From: Plasmopara viticola
Taxonomy: Eukaryota; Oomycota; Peronosporomycetes; Peronosporales; Peronosporaceae
NCBI GenBank assembly: GCA_001695595.3
Contig: MBPM02000044.1
Span: forward strand, 248,001-312,000
Direction of reading: 5' to 3'
DNA: 64,000 nt
The notes under the pieces: generated by a model
Databases searched by the model: none
What the model was told of the DNA's origin: nothing
What the model saw: the letters and a program-made list of their open reading frames with translations, nothing else
Shown here: piece by piece, positions 11,792 through 23,164 of the stretch
Layout: each line of letters starts with the position of its first letter
How positions within the stretch are numbered: position 1 is the stretch's first letter
Position numbers and translations under genes: made by a program

Positions 11792-13184
11792 TAGCAATAC
11801 GCGAGGGTGGGCAAGTCGCAAAACTCATCACTTATCGCGTTCATGATTTATGTCCATGTCCTCACCCATTCAATTTACCGTGGATTGTCGTCTCCGCCTT
11901 CACCCATTTTTCTGGTACCTAGCACATCGACGAGGCCATATCAAGTCGATTCTTGGCTCCTGAAAGCTATGATCTCTTTCATATCTTTCATCTGACCTAT
12001 GAACCTAATACTTTTTTTGCGTAATTCGAGCGGTGAGGTTGCTTGTCGTTATCAAAACATATTAAAGGCTTTTTTAAGCCTTGATTTAGAGGAGTGCTCG
12101 CCAGAGTACTGCTGTCGCCCCTTGTAATATTGATGACTGGTGCCTGCGGATCACCAGGTGGGGTGGAGCGACAAAACGGTGTTATCTGCTGTGGAAAACA
12201 TAAACATTAGAAATGCCTTTTTACCCGAGCATACTTTCGGCAAGCAAACTTCTCAAGGCTTTTCGCCAATAGCACAAGCGCAGCCTTTGTAGTTGGTGGC
12301 ACAGTGGTCGATGCTCATGCAGATGTACCTTTAAAAACCAACACAATATTTTTGAGATTGCTCAGTCTTTGCCATATGACCCAGTCGGCCGGCGGTCTTC
12401 TTTTTTACTCGGTCGATTGTTGTTATAAATTTCGTGTGTTAGTCAAAAGTGAGGGATAAGACTCATTTTTCTATTCTTGGAGGTTTAACGAGGAAGGATA
12501 AATAGGCCCGATAGGTAAAGCCGATTGTGCGGGAAAACTCATGCTAAATAATAGTACGCAATACTTACCCTACCCCTCTTTGCATACGAGGTATAAATAA
12601 TTTAAACTGCTCAATCGAGCTTAGGGTAAGTAAGGAGATATACGTAGACCAAAAGGGTAGATGTGTTTAATTATAAACTGCATCTCATTGCACACTGGGT
12701 ATTAAGCGATAGCTCCCTAAAAAACGGTTGACATTGCACACTTCTTATGTGCAAGTGCTGTGTCGCCCCGCCGCACTTTTGGGTCTTGAACACATTCGAC
12801 TACATCCTTTCGTCATCCGGGCTACTTAGCGTCGTCGCAGTGCCTCCAATGTACTCCTAGATTATCGCTGTGTCGAAAAGAAAATCAATCGCGCCACAGA
12901 AACCCGCTTAGAATTAGCACGATTAAGTATGTAGTAATCGTCAAAGTAAGTACTAAGGAACGAGATCGAAATTTGTACCGACAAGTACGAGAGATAAATA
13001 TCTTTTCATAATAATCGCGAGTGCTCTTTTATTTAGCTGCTCTTATAAAAATAGTGGTCGATCACATGGAAGCGTGAACACTAAGAATAGTGATGCGTCC
13101 TCGAGACCAGCGTTCACAAGATTCCAATGCGTGACATTAAAGGATCACACTGCTGGCCACCATCGGGGTGGTACCAGTGTATCG
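11792..13184. other. Intergenic region upstream of the subtilase
   Basis: No gene seen. It contains two small inverted repeats: TACTTACCCTA near 12562 with TAGGGTAAGTA near 12621, and AAGGCTT/AAGCCTT separated by T-rich bases near 12066-12083. A TATA-like TTATAAAAATAG at 13043-13054 lies about 130 bases upstream of the subtilase start and may belong to its promoter. Confidence 0.35.
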
Positions 13185-14615
13185 ATGGTACAATTTTCAT
13201 GGCCCGCAGCAGTAAATGTCCTGGCATTTGGGCTGCTGGTAAGTGAGATGCCGTTGTGGACATTGGCAACAACTCCTAGTCAAAGTAACTCGGAGCTCGG
13301 TCAATCTGTCAAGTCTCGCGTGCAACAGCGACAACAGAGACGCAGTAACGTACTGGTTACGATGGAGTCTAGTAGCAACGACTTGTTTGCTAAAATGAAA
13401 GGTCAAAAGTATAGCTCGCGTGGCCACCGTGTGACAGCTATAAAAGACAGCCTTGAGAATCTTGCAAACAAGTCTCAACGTGGTGTGCGTGAGCATCTAA
13501 GTAAAGTAAAGAATGCGTTTACAAAGGCCGAGAGCTTTTGGATCACAAACCAGGTGTACGTGCAACACGCGACCCCTGATCTTGTCAAGGAACTTGCTCA
13601 GATACCGGGCGTACAATCCGTAGACTTTGAACTGATCATTCCCGCATCAACACCGGTGCTGACGACCCAGTCCTTGTCCACTTCAACGTCTGCCGCTCAA
13701 TGGGGTGTTAGTAAGATTAATGCCCCAGATGTTTGGGCAACTGGTAACACTGGCCAGGGAGTCGTTGTGGGCTCTATCGACACGGGGGTGCGTGGTACTC
13801 ATGAGGCGTTAGTTAAAAACTATCGTCAGAGCTACGGATGGTACGACCCCGAAACAAAAGCTTCAATTCCGTACGACGCAACGGGCCATGGAACTCATGT
13901 GATGGGCATTATGACTGGACAATACGGTTTTGGGGTCGCCCCAGGGGCTACGTGGATTGCATGCAAAGGGTGTCGCGTCAGAGGTTGCTATGGATCAGAC
14001 TTGCTAGCGTGTTTCCAGTTCATGTTGTGCCCTACGACTCCTAGTGGCACTGCAAAGGACTGTTCGAAAGCCCCAGATATTGTCAACAATAGCTGGGGTG
14101 GGGGTCAAGGGTTGACAATGTTTGACGGAGTCATCAATGCTTGGCGAGCAGCTGGTATTATCCCCATTGTGGCTGCTGGAAACACAGGCCCTAATTGTGG
14201 TACGATCGCATCACCTGGTGACTCCCCTAGTGTCATCACAGTAGGGGCGACTGATATCAATGACGTTTTGGCCTCGTTCAGTAGTAAAGGTCCAACTATC
14301 CGTGGTCTACGCAAACCTGATCTAGCAGCTCCAGGAGCTTTAATCTTGTCGTCGTGTTGGACAGACGACTCGTCTTATTGTTTCAAGTCTGGTTCGAGCA
14401 TGGCGGCGCCTCATGTGGCTGGTGCCATTGCTCTGTTTCTAAGTGCCAACCCCGGAAGTTCTTACGACAAAATCAGGGACCTCTTGCAATCTCGATCGGT
14501 GACGACCACGCTCACAACGCCGACGGGTTTTACGTGTGGGAAAACCCACGATCGAAAGTTTCCTAATAACCATTACGGATACGGCCGGGTTGACATTTTT
14601 AAGACTCTTTCTTAG
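13185..14615 (+). CDS. Secreted subtilisin-like serine protease (peptidase S8), 476 aa
   Basis: The first ATG of the frame is at 13185. It gives a hydrophobic signal peptide (VNVLAFGLLV) with likely cleavage near residues 26-30. A propeptide of the inhibitor-I9 type follows (about residues 50-150). The catalytic domain carries the S8 triad: Asp199 in GSIDTGV, His235 in GHGTHVMG and Ser405 in SGSSMAAPH, with the oxyanion Asn333 in AAGN. Many Cys pairs in the catalytic domain fit an extracellular enzyme. No intron or break is visible. It likely cleaves proteins outside the cell; a role in infection is inference. It is convergent with ALG9, 148 bases away. The open frame continues upstream without an ATG, so the ATG at 13185 decides the start. 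Confidence 0.92.
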   Translation: MVQFSWPAAVNVLAFGLLVSEMPLWTLATTPSQSNSELGQSVKSRVQQRQQRRSNVLVTMESSSNDLFAKMKGQKYSSRGHRVTAIKDSLENLANKSQRGVREHLSKVKNAFTKAESFWITNQVYVQHATPDLVKELAQIPGVQSVDFELIIPASTPVLTTQSLSTSTSAAQWGVSKINAPDVWATGNTGQGVVVGSIDTGVRGTHEALVKNYRQSYGWYDPETKASIPYDATGHGTHVMGIMTGQYGFGVAPGATWIACKGCRVRGCYGSDLLACFQFMLCPTTPSGTAKDCSKAPDIVNNSWGGGQGLTMFDGVINAWRAAGIIPIVAAGNTGPNCGTIASPGDSPSVITVGATDINDVLASFSSKGPTIRGLRKPDLAAPGALILSSCWTDDSSYCFKSGSSMAAPHVAGAIALFLSANPGSSYDKIRDLLQSRSVTTTLTTPTGFTCGKTHDRKFPNNHYGYGRVDIFKTLS

Positions 14616-14763
14616 CTGAGTAGAGTTATTCGTACCCAATTCCAGCTTTATGGAAGCTTAATTTTGTACTAATATCCTCTAAAACTTAAAAAGTACGGAC
14701 ATTATCTTGACGATTAAAACTAAAATGCGAGCTAAAGTGCCTTCAGCGTCGTCTTTTACCTTG

Positions 14764-16521
14764 CTAGGGCTTGCTTTTACGCTTGTAAAGTGCATACTCG
14801 GCATACTTTACATACTGTGGCGTAAAGATCGGGATATAAAACGATCGAAACGGCGATTGCGATCGTTCGGCATCGAGAAACAATTCAGAGTGCAAAAGCT
14901 CCCACGTTGCCGGTTCCTCCCACAACTTGATTTCCACTTGATCCGGCAGATTCAAGTCGACCACGTAATCGCACGTGTTCAATGGAACATACCGACTTGA
15001 TTCTTCTAGATTCCGATCATTCATTGCACTAGGAATGACTGACGTCCCGTTCTCGTGCTCTTCAAAAGGTTTGGGCAATTGACCAGCAAATCGCGACTTG
15101 ACAAAGTGGACTCGAGTATCGTTTGACGGGATGAAAAAACTCGTTGGAAAACGGTACCACTCTTTTAAGAGGCACAGAGTGACCGTCCGCGTCGCGGTGC
15201 TTTGAGCGTCAAGCAACGCGGTGCGTTCTGGATTCGGCAATACGTTGGCATATAAATGGTGGTAGACGCGAAGGGGGGCGCTAAAGTTGACAATGGTACT
15301 TGCAATGCGAGAAATTGAGAGCAAGGCATAGACGCTCAATACGCACACCACAGAGCCAGTTGCGAGTTTAGAGCCGACAGCTGGGGCATGGCTGAAAAAG
15401 CGTTTGGTACGATAGACCACTGCACTCAGTGTCACTGCAGCAGCAAGACAGATGAATGGGTAAATTGGCGACAGGAATCGTTCTTCTTTGTGAGCTTGAG
15501 CAAACATGATGGTTATCCACACGTACATTGGCGACAAGTAAGCGAGCAATTGCCTCGTGCTCGTTCCATCGTGACTGGGTAGTGCAAACACGAAGAAGGC
15601 AGCAGGCGCAGCCAGGAGAGCCACGACGTTAAAGTTGAGGGCGAGATTCCAAAGGTAGTAACGAAGCGGCTCCGTGCCGTACAGTGTCGAGTCCGTCTCA
15701 CCACTAAGAACATTGTATACGACAATGTTCCACGCCGGTAGTACCCATCGCTGGTAATAGTAGAAATTGACTAGCAACTCGAGAGCCACCACAGCGCCTC
15801 CAAGAGCTCCACCGACGAGGAGAGAGCGGAAAAGTCCTCGGGTACAAAGCATTTCGACTGCAAATGGCAGAAAGAGTACACCAACGTAGGGCCAGCCACT
15901 GAGTACAGCCACAATACCGCAAAAAATAGCCAAGAAGTGGTTCTTGTCCATCCACGAAGTAGCAAACAACAGGATCAGCACCATGGTGAAGGTACTAGGA
16001 AGGAAAGCTGTGCTGGCGTGAAAGATACCGACGTTAAAGAGTAAGATGCACAGTAGATAGCGCGCTGTCCGACGGCCAAATCGTCGACTGACTGAATGGT
16101 AGAAATGTGCCTCTGCGTAAGCTGAGAACAGTCCGAATGTCGCTCGTAGTCCGTAGAACAGCAAGAGTTTCCGATCAGGTGCCAGACCGAGGGTGAAACC
16201 GAAAGCCGAGAGCTTGACGATGACATAGTGTAGCAGCAGATAAACGTAGGAGCGAAGAGCGTAGACGGGAGAATACTCCCACGTCTGGAACCCAAAGCGA
16301 TAGAGCAAATAGTGCAGTGGCTCCCAATAGTTAAAGGTTTCGTCACAGTCCGCAATGGGGCTCAGCAAAGCGGACGCAGCGCGCGGAAGAACGAGCAGAG
16401 ACAATGCAGTCTCTACTGTAGGAAGCCAGAGCTGATGTTCATTGACGTGATCATCAAGCGTCTTTGGAGAGACGGGAGAAGAAGTCCTGGCTTCGGCCTT
16501 GGCAACTCGTCGAGCAGGCAT
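14764..16521 (-). CDS. ALG9: ALG9-type alpha-1,2-mannosyltransferase of the ER, 585 aa
   Basis: Adds mannose from dolichyl-phosphate-mannose to the lipid-linked oligosaccharide on the lumenal side of the ER during N-glycan assembly. Family signatures are clear: the GT-C motif DCDETFNYWEPLHYLLY followed by GFQTWEYSPVYALRSY, then LYGTEPLRYYLWN, LNFNVVAL and the HKEERFLSPIYPFICL loop. Repeated hydrophobic stretches give about ten membrane segments. Length matches ALG9 of other eukaryotes (about 610 aa in human). The ATG at 16521 (MPARRV) is preferred. An in-frame ATG at 16638 would add 39 residues that do not look like the family. No intron. It is convergent with the subtilase. Confidence 0.92.
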   Translation of the reverse strand: MPARRVAKAEARTSSPVSPKTLDDHVNEHQLWLPTVETALSLLVLPRAASALLSPIADCDETFNYWEPLHYLLYRFGFQTWEYSPVYALRSYVYLLLHYVIVKLSAFGFTLGLAPDRKLLLFYGLRATFGLFSAYAEAHFYHSVSRRFGRRTARYLLCILLFNVGIFHASTAFLPSTFTMVLILLFATSWMDKNHFLAIFCGIVAVLSGWPYVGVLFLPFAVEMLCTRGLFRSLLVGGALGGAVVALELLVNFYYYQRWVLPAWNIVVYNVLSGETDSTLYGTEPLRYYLWNLALNFNVVALLAAPAAFFVFALPSHDGTSTRQLLAYLSPMYVWITIMFAQAHKEERFLSPIYPFICLAAAVTLSAVVYRTKRFFSHAPAVGSKLATGSVVCVLSVYALLSISRIASTIVNFSAPLRVYHHLYANVLPNPERTALLDAQSTATRTVTLCLLKEWYRFPTSFFIPSNDTRVHFVKSRFAGQLPKPFEEHENGTSVIPSAMNDRNLEESSRYVPLNTCDYVVDLNLPDQVEIKLWEEPATWELLHSELFLDAERSQSPFRSFYIPIFTPQYVKYAEYALYKRKSKP

Positions 16522-18140
16522 TCGACAATATCGTGAATTGTGTTGTCGTCCGAATGTCGTAGTAATAATATGCATTATGCTGAGGGTTTTCACGATGAGA
16601 CGTGCCGTTTTTATGACTTTTACCAATTGCGTGTACATCTACGTTAGATCACAAAGCTTTGGGAGATACAAAGCCTCCTCACAATAGCCGTAGCGCAATT
16701 CTATTAAACTGTTTGGCGCAGGGATTCACAAATCTCGTGATGTATATTTAATGGGCACTCAATTGGAGCTCACGAAGAGCAAACCACAGTTATGATGCCC
16801 TTAATAATTTCAATTCTTTTCACACCGAGGCGAGGCAACGAAGAAGCTAGCGATTTCGTGGCACGCCTTAACGTAGGTTAGGACATGAAAAACGCTTATC
16901 GAGTGGAAATATCAGTCTATGTGAAGGTCTGTCGGATGAAACTCTCTAGAAGAAAAGAATCTGATCCATTTTAAGCCTATTCTGCAATTAGAGGAAAGGA
17001 GATATCTTTATTCGACTTACCTCCTTATAAGTGTTGCACATTGGTTAAATCGTAAATCCGGCACTTTATTTGGCTTTCAAATTTAAAAGCGTGGTGGTAC
17101 AATCTTTCTTTAAATAATATACAACCTAGTAAGTTTTACAAAGGTTTTCATGGTGAGTCATATGAGGGACCATGGCATGCCAAACGATTGCCGTTTCTGA
17201 CCAAGACATCAAATTTACCACCAAGCTATGGCAAGCAATTGCGTCTGCAGTAGGAGCGCAGCAAATTTTCATTCGGCGCTGAGACCATAAACGGATGACT
17301 AACGGAAAGAAAAAGCTGTTTTGTACTAAATTACTTTCGAGGTGTCACCAATCCAGTACAAAACGTTTAAGAGGGTATCGCATATGGCGAAGATAGCCTT
17401 TGATCGACGCGTACGCTCTACATTTGAATTGTCAGCCTCATTGTGTGTTACGGTCTCAAAATTTTTGCAAATTGGAGAAGTTAGCACGGCGTTTCCGCTT
17501 CATCAAAATACTTACATTTTAAGAGGCCAGTAGCAAACTTGTTCAAGACTTTGAAGCTGTCAAAGTTGTGCTTTAGTGAGGCAAGAAACTGGATGTTCAG
17601 ATTGACTTTAATCACATATAATATATTAGGGAGCCGCTAAACAGCCCCTCTTTTTTTTCTAAACAGCCCCCCTCCGACAATAATCATATATGATTGGCTG
17701 GAGCGAACACCATGGAGTAAATGTTCTGTAGGATACAGAACATTCGCAATGCAAAAAACTTGCACGTATGGAAGCTGATTATTTTGTTGCGATCGCGACA
17801 ATTAAGTATCAGACCCTAGAGTGTCCACATATGGAAGAAAGCTGATAAATTGATGACGATCGCGACAGAAGATCATTGTTCTAAGGAGCAGGTTTATATT
17901 ACGTACAAACAGCCTTGCATTAGGGTTTGGGGTTATGGTGGCTGGTGAGCGGGTCCCTTATTGATTCAGAAGCTAAAAAAATCACAGTATTCATATCAAA
18001 TGAAGCTGAATCGAAACCTCCACCTATAAAGCTTGATGAAACGAACAATAGTGTTGAAATACTCACAAAGGTTTTGCTAAGTCAGAAAAGACTCGCGCCA
18101 AATTTATTGGCCCATTCCCGAATCTATTTTTTTAGTGGAA
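16522..18140. other. Intergenic, no gene seen
   Basis: AT-rich. Contains a perfect 11-bp hairpin at 17720-17744 (AATGTTCTGTA, loop GGA, TACAGAACATT). Nearby are two similar stretches (around 17768-17805 and 17831-17868) that share TGGAAG and GCGATCGCGACA-like cores, possibly a short degenerate tandem repeat. GGGAGCCGCTAAACAGCCCC at 17630-17649 is followed by a second AAACAGCCCC about 10 bases later. No coding sequence is supported. Confidence 0.4.
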
Positions 18141-18143
18141 TTA

Positions 18144-18690
18144 CTATACATTTGGACAATCTATAAAAGCTTCATTTAGGGCTCCATACTTCACTATTCT
18201 GGCGCTTTTGTTTGCCATTTCTTGTTGAGCTGAGATATGCAAGTGTTGACATAGCGCTAGGTGTACTCCGTCAATTCCAGCCAGTAGTACTTCTGATGCA
18301 CGGAAAGATAATCCACGTAAAATTTTAGCAGCCAGCCAATACAGAATCGTGGTTCTCACAAATGACGCAATTTTTTATCTTTGTCGTGCCTGTAAGCTGA
18401 AAGCGGTAACTTTACGATCTAACTAGCGACTTGTGGAACAATTTATCGAGCACGTCGTTTGTGTCACCATTTTTTTTAAAAGGCTTATAGTCAGCAAGCT
18501 CGTCACAATATTAAGCCACTTTGCGGTTTTTAGTTTCTGCGTCAGGATCATTCCGTTATTCTCGTACTTTATTCTAACCATTAATGGCCGATCGATGAGA
18601 CACACACACCATACTTTTAGAGCATGCATAATTGCAAGACGCTCTTGCTTACGAACGGAATAGTTCAGTTTGGCTGGCTCCACCTTCCGA
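18144..18690 (-). mobile_element. Ty3/Gypsy (chromovirus-type) fragment: RNase H to integrase start
   Basis: Minus-strand frame at 18423-18683 shows the Gypsy RNase H pattern (PAKLNYSVRKQERLAIMHAL, then VWCVCLIDRPLMV). Further on, 18144-18359 matches the segment at 45640-45790: both keep GTATTGACATAGCGCT-like bases and an AGAATCGT end. Frameshifts and small deletions are present, and there is no RT, integrase core or LTR. This is an old fragment of the same family as the 44.6-46.9 kb relic. Confidence 0.7.
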
Positions 18691-20655
18691 CCGACTTTAG
18701 CGATAATATGCTTTTGCCCTTCCTCTCTTACGACTCACGTGATGTAAATTCAAGTAAAGACAAGCTTACCGAGTGTTAAACGCAATACCTTATGACCTAC
18801 AAAGCAGAACTGATTATCATCGTATTAAACCAGCAAAATATTTGCAGCATTGACAGCCATAATAAATAACACAAAAAAGTGTCAATGAAAGAGCGATTGA
18901 GTCAAAACAGACACGCTTAGGCCGTAACGATATAACTGCCGAAGCTCATCGAGGCAAAATTTTTGCGGACGAAGTCATTCTTATACATTAGTTGATAATG
19001 TAGCAACTGACGGTGCTGGAGAAGATACTCAGTTCTGCCGTGCTAGGCGCTTTTCAAGCAGACGCGCTTTGGTATTGAAAACAGAATGAGCAAATGAGAT
19101 TGCAGTCGGATCCAATCGAGTAATTTGTTCTTTCTTTTTTTTAACGAAATGCCCGAGAATTTATTTTAGAAACTAGTAAAGGCTCTTCTTTGTTGCGTAT
19201 GCTGATACAGCCACTAGAGGATCTCAAGAAGGGTTGTATTGTCATTCTTGTTTCTCGAAAAAATAGCAGCGTGCAGTTGAAGAGACAAAATATTACTACA
19301 AAAAAATATAAACCATTCTCATCATTCGTCCAGGAAGGCTAACGTTAAGCTGTGCGAAGCACTTTGTCCTGTCCAATATTGGGCGCTATCAGCCGCAAGC
19401 TCACCAATGCATACCCTTGAGTATAAGAGATTGTTTCTGAAAACAATTTCGCGCATTACCACAAAATGCAAAGACCGTAATACCGCCTCAAACATGTACT
19501 CGTGACGCAAACAGTGATTAAACGTGTGTTGGTGCGAGGACAAGCACAAAAAAAAATCCTCGCAAGCAAACTTCTATACTCATATTTGATGAATTGGGCA
19601 AGAGCAATTGATGCCAAAGTCAGCGTAATAATCCCTATCAAATATATATAAGTAATAACATCACAACAGCTATCGCTAGTGAGCATGCCGAGTGAGGAAC
19701 AAAACTATAATCCCATGAAAGCAAGGTGGCGTGGTGTTCATATTTGAATACTAAATGACGCAATTTTTTAAGATCTAGGGGGCCTTGTGCAATTTAATTT
19801 TAGATATTGCATTGATTTAAAGCAAAAAAATCTGAAAATCATAATGTTTTCAAGAAATATACAGTCTGTTGCGTGATAGCAATTTTATTCGGTGGATGCT
19901 TAACACCACTCTCATGCTTTAAAAGCTACTATATATTGGATAACAGAGTAGGAATTTGCAATTGCCTCTGCGGTAAAGTGGAACACTTTTCCATTACTAG
20001 TGCCATCTTCTCTGACCGACATACTGTTGGACAGCTATTTAAGACTCGTCACACACGATACAGACACAGGCTTTATAATATGAAGTCGAAAAGTGATGAA
20101 TGAAAATCGGCCCTCTTTTATCGATTATAATCTAAGTTTCTGCGAGGGACGATGTAATCAGCTGTAGCATAACGTCGTGCTTTGGTGTGAAAAATCATTT
20201 TCTCATCACTAAGAACCTTAAAAGGGTGCTGACATCTAAACGAATGGCACCCTATCGGTCTTCAGATGCTAAGATAGCTTAAAGAACAAATAGTCTCTGC
20301 CCAAATCGTAGAGTGAAATTCAAGAATTATGGCTAGTGCCGATATAACTCAAATATCGTAGCAAATTAATTAGTGTCACCAGAAAAGATATATCTTCCTG
20401 CTCGCCTCTTTCGTGATAGGTACATTCTAGACTCGTCGTCGTCCCCCATAAGCATACTCGGACTTTTTGTTACCTTACATCTTGTTGTCGTCTCCGCCGG
20501 ATGTACCACCTAGCGCAGACATCGAAGAATATCAGGTGCCGTACGCTGGTGAATTTTGAGAATCAACCTGGGCACCGCACACCTTGGATTTGCAATTCAT
20601 GCCCATAACTAAAAGGTTTCTGATGCGCAGTGATTTAATGTAGAGTCCAACTATT
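18691..20655. other. Intergenic, no gene seen
   Basis: About 2 kb of AT-rich sequence with only short open frames, none with a recognisable domain. The frames at 19322-19549 and 19456-19686 on the minus strand look random in composition. Confidence 0.4.
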
Positions 20656-21520
20656 TGTCACGAACGATCGGCTAGCTACAGTGAAGACCAATACCCACCA
20701 AGTAAAGTTGACTGCTATACAAGAGATACTCGTTCCACCTGATCGCAGCTTTTACAACCAATGAGGAAAACAGGCTGCTCAATTATTTAAGGTTCTATTG
20801 GCACTGAACGAGCGCGCAACCTCTTAGCTCGGCCCCACAAACACTCTCCATTTTTGTCTTTTAAACTAGCTTTATTAGATTAGTGGACACTTTTGGCATT
20901 TTATCGGTGTGCATACTGAGGTATACTAAAAATTGTACTGCACACGTCAATCTCCTAAAGACTGTAACTGGAAAATGATCTTTTTTAATTTAAATGTCCG
21001 GCACATCTGGTAGCTTTTTGCCGTCAATCCTATGGCCGCGGAAAATAATCGTATCCCCGAGCATCCGCAAAGGCGCCAAGATGGATAGAACCGCTTTCCT
21101 GCTTTTATCCAAGATGCATTTTGCACTTCTTGGTAATTACACAAGCATAATAAGGTCGAGCCCTTCTTGCTTTCGAGCAGCTGAAGTGCGCCACGGCCAT
21201 CAAGCGCCACAAACAAAGCCTATTCTAGGAGTCTTAGACAACATTGCCGCGGAGAGAGTGTTTTCTGTTGGTCAAAGCCGGTAAAGTTTATAATTTCCAT
21301 TCTTGTACAAAAAGGTACTTCTCTTTCAGATGAAGGATGAAGGTCTGACTGCTTCGGTGGCTTTCGTCACGAATGATCAGGCGCACGTGACGTTCGCAAT
21401 CTCTTACCTGGAAAGTCTGGCGTAGGCTGAACACCCACCAGTAAAACTGATTCACCTGAGTTTCTTGTGCCCCGGGAGTACATAATTGAACTGTTGAGAG
21501 CAGCAATTTTTACACCTGCA
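20656..21520. repeat. Degenerate dispersed repeat, block A, copy 2
   Basis: Homologous to 6000-6850 in the same orientation; landmarks are given there. An 89-aa minus-strand frame (20947-21216) contains LDGRGALQLLESKKGS, matched by LVKLDGRDALLLL in copy 1 with frame breaks, so the source was probably coding. The family is unknown. Confidence 0.5.
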
Positions 21521-21539
21521 AATAAGAGACTATTGACAG

Positions 21540-22260
21540 CGTCCAGCAAAGTGTCTTTGCGCAGGCTAGAAATTTTGGGCTGAGATGAGGGCTAGACTGA
21601 AAGCTGCTAGCGCCTTGTTAAAAATAAAATGCTTAAATTAGCAGTAATGACCGAAGGGAAGAAACATGGTGGCATAGCTGAGTAGAATCGTTTGACTGCT
21701 TCCTCCTCCTGTAGATATAACGGTCGGACTCTCATCGGCGCAACGACCCTTTGTAAGGTGACCAAATATCTGTCAGCACTTTCCATCATGCGCTTGAATC
21801 ACAAAAAGTATGATTAGGGTGCTAAAGACGTTCCCTTTTAAATACAAGGTCAACCTCCAGCCCAAACGCCTTTTTACAAGCAGGTGACCACGAGCTTATG
21901 CCACACCGATGGGCATGGTTTAGCGCATTAGGATTTCCGCGTGCATCTTTTTTCACTGGCAATATTGATGCAGCCTGCAAGCACTACAAAGGCTGTTGAG
22001 TCACAGCTTTGTGGTAAAGAGAAAATGAAGTGTGTCATTTATTGTGGATTCTCATTGCTACCGCAATTTAACCTTTTTATGCTCTATAGTGTCGACCATT
22101 TCATGGCATGGGTACGGTCTTTGGATTTGTTGTGCGACAATGAAGAAGAGATTTCCGCAGTTTCTCAAAGACTAAAGCTTTTCGTTCAACGCGCAACAAA
22201 CTCATGTGGCTGAATTTTGGCGCTTAGGCGCGCACAGACTCGCCGCCGCGCCGAACCCGT
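21540..22260. repeat. Degenerate dispersed repeat, block B, copy 2
   Basis: Homologous to 4521-5335. It follows block A directly here, while in the first locus block B comes before block A. No intact ORF. Confidence 0.5.
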
Positions 22261-23164
22261 CTCTCAACAGTTTCTTTGGTGGCTCCGGACTGTAAAAAGC
22301 ATAATTAAAAAAGATTGTCAGGGTTTAAAAAGGACATTATGTACATTCGTCATAGTATCAATTATCTACGAAATGCTTCTTTCTCTGCTTTTTTCAAAAA
22401 CCAATTATACCCTTTAAAAACGATCATTAATTTATCGTATGACTGAAAAAGAATTAGCTTATGATTTAAGCAAAGCATTTTGCGACGTAGGCGTCGGACA
22501 AAATTAGATGCCGGCGTTATCTCATAAGCTACGAAATATGATGGCAATCACTCACCTCCACAGAGAATAGCCATCTTCGTATCCCCATCACAGCGTTTCC
22601 GCATCTACTCCTTTAGCGCTGAGGATTTCCCTTAAATTAATCAACACGTGTACGCCCACGCCCTCGTACAAGTGCCATCTGTGTTTGCACCAATGGACAG
22701 CACTGGTCCACCGTGCGCTTCCTCCTCTTAAACCACGTCTCGTCTCGTCCTTCTTTTGCCCTGCTTTGTCGTTTGTAGTTAGTTTCCATGTACTGCCCTC
22801 GGGCTCGTGTACGATCACACCAACCACATGGGGTCAGTAGCAAAGACTGGCGGGCGGCCAATCTGAACGAGAGGTTTACAGTTCGATCCAGGGCGGGATC
22901 CCACGCTATCTTTGTCGATTCCGTCGCGTCCTTGCCCGAAGTCCACTATTTTCAGTACCAGTGAAAGTTCGTGACTTGCTCGTCCAGAGTCAACGCTCTA
23001 CGCACTAACGTCGCGCGCCCCTCGACAGCCCCGTGTCGCGCACCCAGACCGAGCACGTCAGCCACGTTGAACGGATCAGTAGCGCTTTGTTAAACGCATT
23101 GAACGGTCTTTAGTAATCCTCTCCACGTCGACGGTGAAAGGCGTGCCGCTCTTGTTCCGACACG
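22261..23164. other. Upstream region of the GRK gene
   Basis: No separate gene is convincingly supported. From about 22600 the composition shifts to G/C-richer sequence, which continues into the kinase gene, so the last few hundred bases are probably its promoter and 5' UTR. A 79-aa minus-strand frame (22588-22827) has no ATG and no known domain. Confidence 0.4.

Noticed and set aside
13074..13184. Upstream extension of the subtilase frame
   Set aside because: It starts with GTG, not ATG, and would place residues before the signal peptide.
14105..16355. Several open frames opposite or within the subtilase and ALG9 genes
   Set aside because: Shadows of the real coding frames; no independent support.
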